Below, piece after piece: positions 59,183 to 64,000 of a DNA stretch of 64,000 nucleotides (positions are counted from its first letter, which is position 1; each line of letters begins with the position of its first letter). The DNA is from Delftia sp. PS-11 (GTDB lineage: Bacteria; Pseudomonadota; Gammaproteobacteria; Burkholderiales; Burkholderiaceae_C). The stretch lies in NCBI RefSeq assembly GCF_029870285.1, contig NZ_JACSYA010000011.1:91887-155886 (forward strand), written 5' to 3'. The notes beneath the pieces were generated by a model that ran no database searches, was not told where the DNA came from, and worked only from the letters and a program-made list of their open reading frames with translations. The position numbers and the translations under genes are program-made.

Positions 59183-60457
59183 ATGGCTGAAACTGCAATT
59201 ATCACCCGCGTACTGGACAGCGTGCAGCAGCTGGCCGCCAGCGAATGGAACACATTGCTGGCCCTGCAGCCGGCGCCCACCCCCTTCATGCGCCACGAAT
59301 ACCTGGCGGCGCTGGAGTGCAGCGGCAGCGCCACACCCGCCACAGGCTGGCAATGCAAGGTAGTCACGCTGTGGCAGGATGGCTCCCTGGTGGCTGCCTG
59401 CCCGCTGTACGAGAAAGAACACTCCTACGGCGAATACGTGTTCGACTGGGCCTGGGCCAGTGCCTATGCCAGGCATGGACTGGACTACTATCCCAAGGGA
59501 CTGCTGGCCGTGCCTTTCACGCCCGTGCCCGGCAGCCGGCTGCTGGCACGCACACAGCCCTTGCGCCAGGCTCTGGTACGGGCCGTGCGCGCCTGGGCGC
59601 AGGAGCGGCAGCTGTCTTCGCTGCACCTGCTGTTCAGCGATGCGGCCGATCTGGCGGCCTGCGAGGCAGACGGCTGGCTGCTGCGCAGCACGGTCCAGTT
59701 CCACTGGCGCAATCGTGCCGATGGCGCCGCAGGCTATCGGGATTTCGACGACTTCCTTGCGGCGCTCAACCAGGAAAAGCGCAAGAAAATCCGACAGGAG
59801 CGGCGCAAGGTGCAGCAGGCCGGCGTGCGCTTTCGCGCGCGGCACGGCATGGATATCTCGCCCGCAGACTGGGCATTTTTCTACCGCTGCTACGAGCGCA
59901 CCTATCTGGAGCATGGCAACGCGCCCTATCTGTCTCCCGCATTCTTTGAGGCCATGGCGCAGGAGATGCCACAGGCATGGCTGATGTTCATCGCCGAACG
60001 CGAAGGCCGGCCCATGGCCTGCAGCCTGGTGGCACTGAGCGCCGATGCCGGCCAGGGGTGCGCCTTGCGGGCGCCACGGGGCACGGCCTATGGCCGCTAC
60101 TGGGGCGCGCTGGAGCGCGTGGACTGCCTGCACTTCGAAGCCTGCTACTACCAGCCCATCAAATGGTGCATCGCGCAGGGCATCGCCTGCTTCGAGGGTG
60201 GCGCGCAGGGGGAACACAAGATGGCACGCGCCCTGCTTCCCGTGGAAACCCCCAGCGCCCACTGGATTGCGCACCCGGATTTTGCCGATGCGATCGCACG
60301 ATTTCTGGAGCGCGAGGGCGACGGCATGGCCCGGTATATGCAGGAGCTGCAGGCCCATAGCCCGCTGCGCAAGCCGGCAGACGGGCCTGCGGGCTGCGGA
60401 TCAATCCCGGACGATCACGCAGCAGCTCCTCAAAAAGACTCCCAGTCCCCTTCCTGA
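59183..60457 (+). CDS. FemAB-like acyltransferase (peptidogalycan biosynthesis type, GNAT fold)
   Basis: Protein of 424 residues of the FemAB_like/DUF482 family, a double GNAT fold. Conserved segments: [12 protein letters not shown] near residue 34, [31 protein letters not shown] and the late [15 protein letters not shown]. Family members are predicted to acylate cell-envelope or amino-acyl substrates; the substrate here is unknown. AAGGGG precedes the ATG at 59183. Its last 28 bases overlap the convergent chemoreceptor gene, so the two 3' ends share DNA. Confidence 0.82.
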   Translation: MAETAIITRVLDSVQQLAASEWNTLLALQPAPTPFMRHEYLAALECSGSATPATGWQCKVVTLWQDGSLVAACPLYEKEHSYGEYVFDWAWASAYARHGLDYYPKGLLAVPFTPVPGSRLLARTQPLRQALVRAVRAWAQERQLSSLHLLFSDAADLAACEADGWLLRSTVQFHWRNRADGAAGYRDFDDFLAALNQEKRKKIRQERRKVQQAGVRFRARHGMDISPADWAFFYRCYERTYLEHGNAPYLSPAFFEAMAQEMPQAWLMFIAEREGRPMACSLVALSADAGQGCALRAPRGTAYGRYWGALERVDCLHFEACYYQPIKWCIAQGIACFEGGAQGEHKMARALLPVETPSAHWIAHPDFADAIARFLEREGDGMARYMQELQAHSPLRKPADGPAGCGSIPDDHAAAPQKDSQSPS

Positions 60458-62187
60458 CCGCCCTCCTGAGGCCGTGCCCTGGTGTTGCCGATGGCTGTCT
60501 GGCGGCCAGCGGGCGCAGCCGCCTTTGGCAATTGCCGCGCTGCTGCCGGCTTGCCGGCAGTGCCAGCCTGGGCGATGGTCCGGGACGCTGGCGCTGGCGC
60601 ACGCGCAGCCCTTGCGGGGGCACCAGCAGCCTGCGCGCCATGGGGCAGCCGGAAGACGGCCACGGCAGCCACCAGGTCCTGGGCCTGGCTGCGCAGCGCG
60701 TCGGCAGCTGCGGCACTTTGCTCGACCAGGGCGGCATTTTGCTGCGTGGACTGGTCCATCTTCGCGACGGCTTCGCCCACCTGGCCCACGCCCGTGCTCT
60801 GTTCGCTGCTGGCGGCACTGATCTCGCCCACGATATCGGCCACCTTGCCAATGGCGGCCACCACCTCGGTCATGGTCTCGCCTGCGCGATCCACCAGTTG
60901 CGAGCCCTGTTCGACGCGCTCCATGCTGGCGGTAATCAGGGTCTTGATTTCCTTGGCGGCTTCGGCGCTGCGCTGGGCCAGCGTGCGCACCTCGCCGGCC
61001 ACCACGGCAAAGCCCCGGCCCTGCTCGCCAGCGCGGGCAGCCTCGACGGCGGCATTCAGGGCCAGGATGTTGGTCTGGAAAGCAATGCCATCGATCACGC
61101 CAATGATGTCGCCGATGCGCCGGCTGCTGTCATTGATGCCCTTCATGGTCTCCACGGCGCTGGCCACGACTTCGCCGCCACGGCGCGCGACACTTGACGC
61201 TTCGAGAGCCAGCTGATTGGCCTGGCGGGCGTTGTCGGCATTCTGGCGCACGGTAGAGCCCAACTGCTCCATCGAGGCCGCAGTCTCCTCCAGCGCGCTG
61301 GCCTGCTCGTCGGTGCGGCTGGACAGGTCGGCATTGCCGGAGGCAATCTGCGCACTGGCCGAGGCCACGCCCTCGGCATTCAGGCGCACGCTGTGCACCG
61401 TGCTGACCAGACTGGCCTGCATGCGCTGCAAGGCGCCCAGCAGCAGACCGGTTTCATCGCGCCGGTCCACCTGGATGGTATGGGTCAGATCGCCATTGGC
61501 CACGCGGTCCGCCGCATCGACGGCCTGCTCCAGCGGCGCCTGAATGGAGCGCGACAGCCAAAACCCTGCAAACGCGGCCAGCACAATAGCCCCCAGGGTC
61601 GCGGAGCCGAGCACGGCGAGCGAACGCCCATAGGCTGCCTCTGCATCGCTGCTGGCGCGCTGGGCGGTATCGGCATTGAGCCGGACCAGTTGCTCGAGTG
61701 TGCGTGAGGATTCGTTGTAGAGCTTGAGCGACTCACCGCCGAGCAGCGCCAGAGCCTGTTCCTTCTGGCCCTGGCTGGACAGGTTCAGCATCCGGATGGT
61801 CAGTTGATGGTAGCTGTCGCGCTCCTGGAGAAACACGGCATACAGCCTGCGCTCTTCGTCGGAAGACAGCAAAGGCTCATAGGTCTTTTTGCGCTCGGCC
61901 AATTGCTGCAGCAGCCCATCGAGCTCCTTTTGGGCTGCGGCCTTGTAGCTGGGGTCGTCATTGCTCACATGGCGCACTTCCTGCAGCCGGGTGCGGACCA
62001 GATCGGTACCAATCTGGTTGATCACTTCAACACTGGGCAGGGCGTTGCCAGCGATGGTGTCCAGGCTCATGCGAAGGGAGCGCAGTTGAGTCAGGGCGGC
62101 AGCCACCACCACCAGCAGCAACGCGATCAGCAGGCCAAAAGTGGCCAGCATGCGCGTGGATATCTTGAAATTCTTCACAGTCGTCAT
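60430..62187 (-). CDS. Methyl-accepting chemotaxis protein with CheR-docking pentapeptide
   Basis: Chemoreceptor of 585 residues. Order: cytoplasmic start, first membrane helix ([20 protein letters not shown], near 13-32), a four-helix-bundle-type periplasmic sensor to about 190, a second helix, HAMP, then the signalling domain with the conserved tip ([20 protein letters not shown] in part). The tail is Ala/Pro-rich and ends in DWESF, the xWxxF pentapeptide that tethers CheR and CheB. The ATG at 62187 follows AGAGAGG. Ligand unknown. Closely similar in the signalling domain to the next receptor upstream. Confidence 0.93.
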   Translation of the reverse strand: MTTVKNFKISTRMLATFGLLIALLLVVVAAALTQLRSLRMSLDTIAGNALPSVEVINQIGTDLVRTRLQEVRHVSNDDPSYKAAAQKELDGLLQQLAERKKTYEPLLSSDEERRLYAVFLQERDSYHQLTIRMLNLSSQGQKEQALALLGGESLKLYNESSRTLEQLVRLNADTAQRASSDAEAAYGRSLAVLGSATLGAIVLAAFAGFWLSRSIQAPLEQAVDAADRVANGDLTHTIQVDRRDETGLLLGALQRMQASLVSTVHSVRLNAEGVASASAQIASGNADLSSRTDEQASALEETAASMEQLGSTVRQNADNARQANQLALEASSVARRGGEVVASAVETMKGINDSSRRIGDIIGVIDGIAFQTNILALNAAVEAARAGEQGRGFAVVAGEVRTLAQRSAEAAKEIKTLITASMERVEQGSQLVDRAGETMTEVVAAIGKVADIVGEISAASSEQSTGVGQVGEAVAKMDQSTQQNAALVEQSAAAADALRSQAQDLVAAVAVFRLPHGAQAAGAPARAARAPAPASRTIAQAGTAGKPAAARQLPKAAAPAGRQTAIGNTRARPQEGGQEGDWESF

Positions 62188-62311
62188 CCTCTCTTTCCCA
62201 TACCGCCATGTATTGCGACACACGGCGCCAGAGCATACCCGGCACCGGGCATGCGCAAGTTATCGGAACAAGGGACGATTTTCTGGAGGATTTCCCGCTT
62301 GCTGTCCGGCG

Positions 62312-63943
62312 CTATGCGCCAGCAGGCCGGGGCGCTGCCAGCGCAGGCACAGGCGTACCAGAGGAGCTGCCTGCCGTGCGGAACACGGCCGCCGACTCGA
62401 CCAGGGCCTGGGCCTGGCGCTGCAGCGACTGGGCGGCAGCGGCGCTTTGCTCGACCAGGGCCGCGTTTTGCTGGGTGCTGCGGTCCATCTCTGCGACCGC
62501 GTCGCCTACCTGTGCAACGCCCGCGCTTTGCTCGCTGCTGGCGGCGCTGATCTCGCCCACGATATCGGCGACCTTGCCGATGGCGGAGACCACCTCGGCC
62601 ATGGTCTCGCCTGCGCGGTCCACCAGCCGCGAGCCTTGCTCCACCCGCTGCTCGCTGGCCTGGATCAAGGCCTTGATTTGCCGGGCCGCATCTGCGCTGC
62701 GCTGGGCCAGCGTGCGCACCTCGCCGGCCACCACCGCAAAGCCCCGGCCCTGCTCGCCCGCACGGGCAGCCTCGACAGCGGCATTCAATGCCAGGATGTT
62801 GGTCTGGAAGGCAATGGAGTCGATCACGCCGGTGATGTCGCCGATGTGTCGGCTGCTTTCGTTGATCTGGCGCATGGTGTCCACCACCTCGGCGACGACC
62901 GCGCCGCCGCGCACGGCGATACCAGAGGCATCCACGGCCAGCTGGCTGGCCTGCCGGGCGCTGTCGGCGTTCTGGCGCACCGTGGCGCCCAGCTGTTCCA
63001 TCGATGCCGAAGTCTGCTGCAGGGCGCTGGCCTGGTTTTCAGTGCGCGCCGACAGATCCGAATTGCCCTGGGCGATTTCGCTGGCTGCCAGGGCCACGCC
63101 CTGGGCATTGCCGCGCACAGCGCTGACCAGCGACGAGAGCTTGCAGCGCATATCCTCCAGCGCATCGAGCAACTGGCCCATCTCGTCGCGCCGGCCACGG
63201 GCGATGGGCGTGTGCAGGCTGCCCGATGCCACCTCCTGGGCCACGCGCACAGCCTGTGCCACCGGCCGGGTCACGGCGCGCGTGATGGCCCAGCCCACAA
63301 GGGCTGCCACTGCCACCACCACGACCAGCGTGCCCAGCACCCAGATGCGCGCCAGATCAAAGCCAGACTGGGTCTGGACACGGGCGGCATCGCCCTCCTC
63401 GCGCAGCATCTTCAGCAGCAGGCCCACACTTTCGGCCAGCTTGCCGAACTGGGCCTCGGACTCTCCCGCGAACATCAGCCCCATCTCATCGGCCATGAAG
63501 GCCTGCGCCTCCGTGGTGGCGTAGTCTCCGGCGCGCGCCCGCTCCAGCAGGCGCGCGTGCATGGACAGGAACTGCTGGCGCAGCGCCTGGTACCCGCCAT
63601 AGGCGTTGCGCAGGGCGTCGCTGCCCAGCAGCGGCTCAAGGCTCTGCTCATGGCCGGCAATGGTCTTGAGGCGATCCTGGACCTGTTTGGCAAACCCCTC
63701 GACCTCGGCCAGGCTGCGCGCCGAGGCGATGCCCGCCTCATGCCTGCGCAAGCGGTTGTACTCGGAACGCATGGCGCCGATATGGAACATGCCCGGCAGG
63801 GACACATCGGCCAGCTGCATCGCATGCCTGTGCATCTGCGACAGTTGCAGCCACGCCACGGCCCCCAGCACAGCAGAGAACACCACCAGGGCCAGAAACC
63901 CCATTCCCAGCTTGGTGGCTATGCGCCAGTCCGCCCATTTCAT
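62312..63943 (-). CDS. Methyl-accepting chemotaxis protein without docking pentapeptide
   Basis: Chemoreceptor of 543 residues: first membrane helix near residues 11-32, a helical periplasmic sensor to about 205, a second helix ([19 protein letters not shown]), HAMP ([20 protein letters not shown]) and a signalling domain with the same tip as its neighbour. It ends APRPAGA with no xWxxF tail, so it probably relies on a partner receptor for efficient adaptation. ATG at 63943 ([16 protein letters not shown]) follows AAGGAG. It is 124 bases upstream of the other receptor gene on the same strand. Confidence 0.93.
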   Translation of the reverse strand: MKWADWRIATKLGMGFLALVVFSAVLGAVAWLQLSQMHRHAMQLADVSLPGMFHIGAMRSEYNRLRRHEAGIASARSLAEVEGFAKQVQDRLKTIAGHEQSLEPLLGSDALRNAYGGYQALRQQFLSMHARLLERARAGDYATTEAQAFMADEMGLMFAGESEAQFGKLAESVGLLLKMLREEGDAARVQTQSGFDLARIWVLGTLVVVVAVAALVGWAITRAVTRPVAQAVRVAQEVASGSLHTPIARGRRDEMGQLLDALEDMRCKLSSLVSAVRGNAQGVALAASEIAQGNSDLSARTENQASALQQTSASMEQLGATVRQNADSARQASQLAVDASGIAVRGGAVVAEVVDTMRQINESSRHIGDITGVIDSIAFQTNILALNAAVEAARAGEQGRGFAVVAGEVRTLAQRSADAARQIKALIQASEQRVEQGSRLVDRAGETMAEVVSAIGKVADIVGEISAASSEQSAGVAQVGDAVAEMDRSTQQNAALVEQSAAAAQSLQRQAQALVESAAVFRTAGSSSGTPVPALAAPRPAGA

Positions 63944-64000
63944 CGACGTGCTCCTTGCAGGCCTTCGCAGCGGGGCCTGCCCACAGATACTGTTGGCTTC

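Overview
The window is GC-rich chromosomal DNA of a betaproteobacterium, most likely Comamonadaceae close to Delftia or Comamonas. This rests on gene content and order (the ilvB-ilvH-ilvC-pssA-leuA block, the ECF sigma/DUF3619/DUF3106/RDD block, the aat-bpt pair beside tRNA-Asn copies) and on protein style; no 16S rRNA gene is present to prove it. I see no prophage, insertion sequence or CRISPR array.

Layout. 1-11727 (+): a catabolic block holding a nearly complete 3-hydroxyacyl-CoA dehydrogenase-like SDR, a thiolase, a five-gene branched-chain-type ABC importer, an acyl-CoA ligase, an alpha-methylacyl-CoA racemase, an acyl-CoA dehydrogenase and a crotonase. Together these can import a (probably 2-methyl-branched) carboxylic acid, activate it, epimerise it and beta-oxidise it. 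11916-16891: a small DEDDy exonuclease, a membrane diguanylate cyclase (-), metY, an OmpW porin (-) and a glutathione S-transferase. 17322-19591 (+): an NCS1 permease and a hydantoin-racemase-like protein. 19608-27594 (-): a tight five-gene cluster SWIM / DUF5691 / MoxR AAA+ / DUF5682 / VWA, the best candidate here for a poorly described system. 27984-30166 (+): a radical SAM protein with a helix-hairpin-helix region plus a DUF4130 protein, preceded by a perfect LexA-type box.

30222-45000: housekeeping genes purL (-), map, glnD, an NCS2 permease (-), def (-), a DUF454 gene, three identical tRNA-Asn genes with a strong terminator, aat-bpt, an IclR regulator and a PBP7-type endopeptidase (-). 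45117-53220 (-): the branched-chain amino acid block ilvB, ilvH, ilvC, pssA and two different leuA genes. In front of the first leuA lies a 17-residue leucine-rich leader peptide with an attenuator whose alternative pairings can be read from the sequence. 53497-56969 (+): ECF sigma factor, DUF3619, DUF3106 and RDD genes, then dgkA and a LOG-family gene. 57054-63943: a PII protein (a target of GlnD, encoded at 35323), nadE, a FemAB-like acyltransferase and two chemoreceptors, only one with a CheR-docking tail.

Several genes (map, dgkA, the DUF454 gene, the leu leader peptide, perhaps the radical SAM gene) have a -10-like hexamer ending 6-9 bases before the start codon and no Shine-Dalgarno sequence, suggesting recurrent leaderless transcription. 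All functions are read from motifs and remembered family features; no database search was run.
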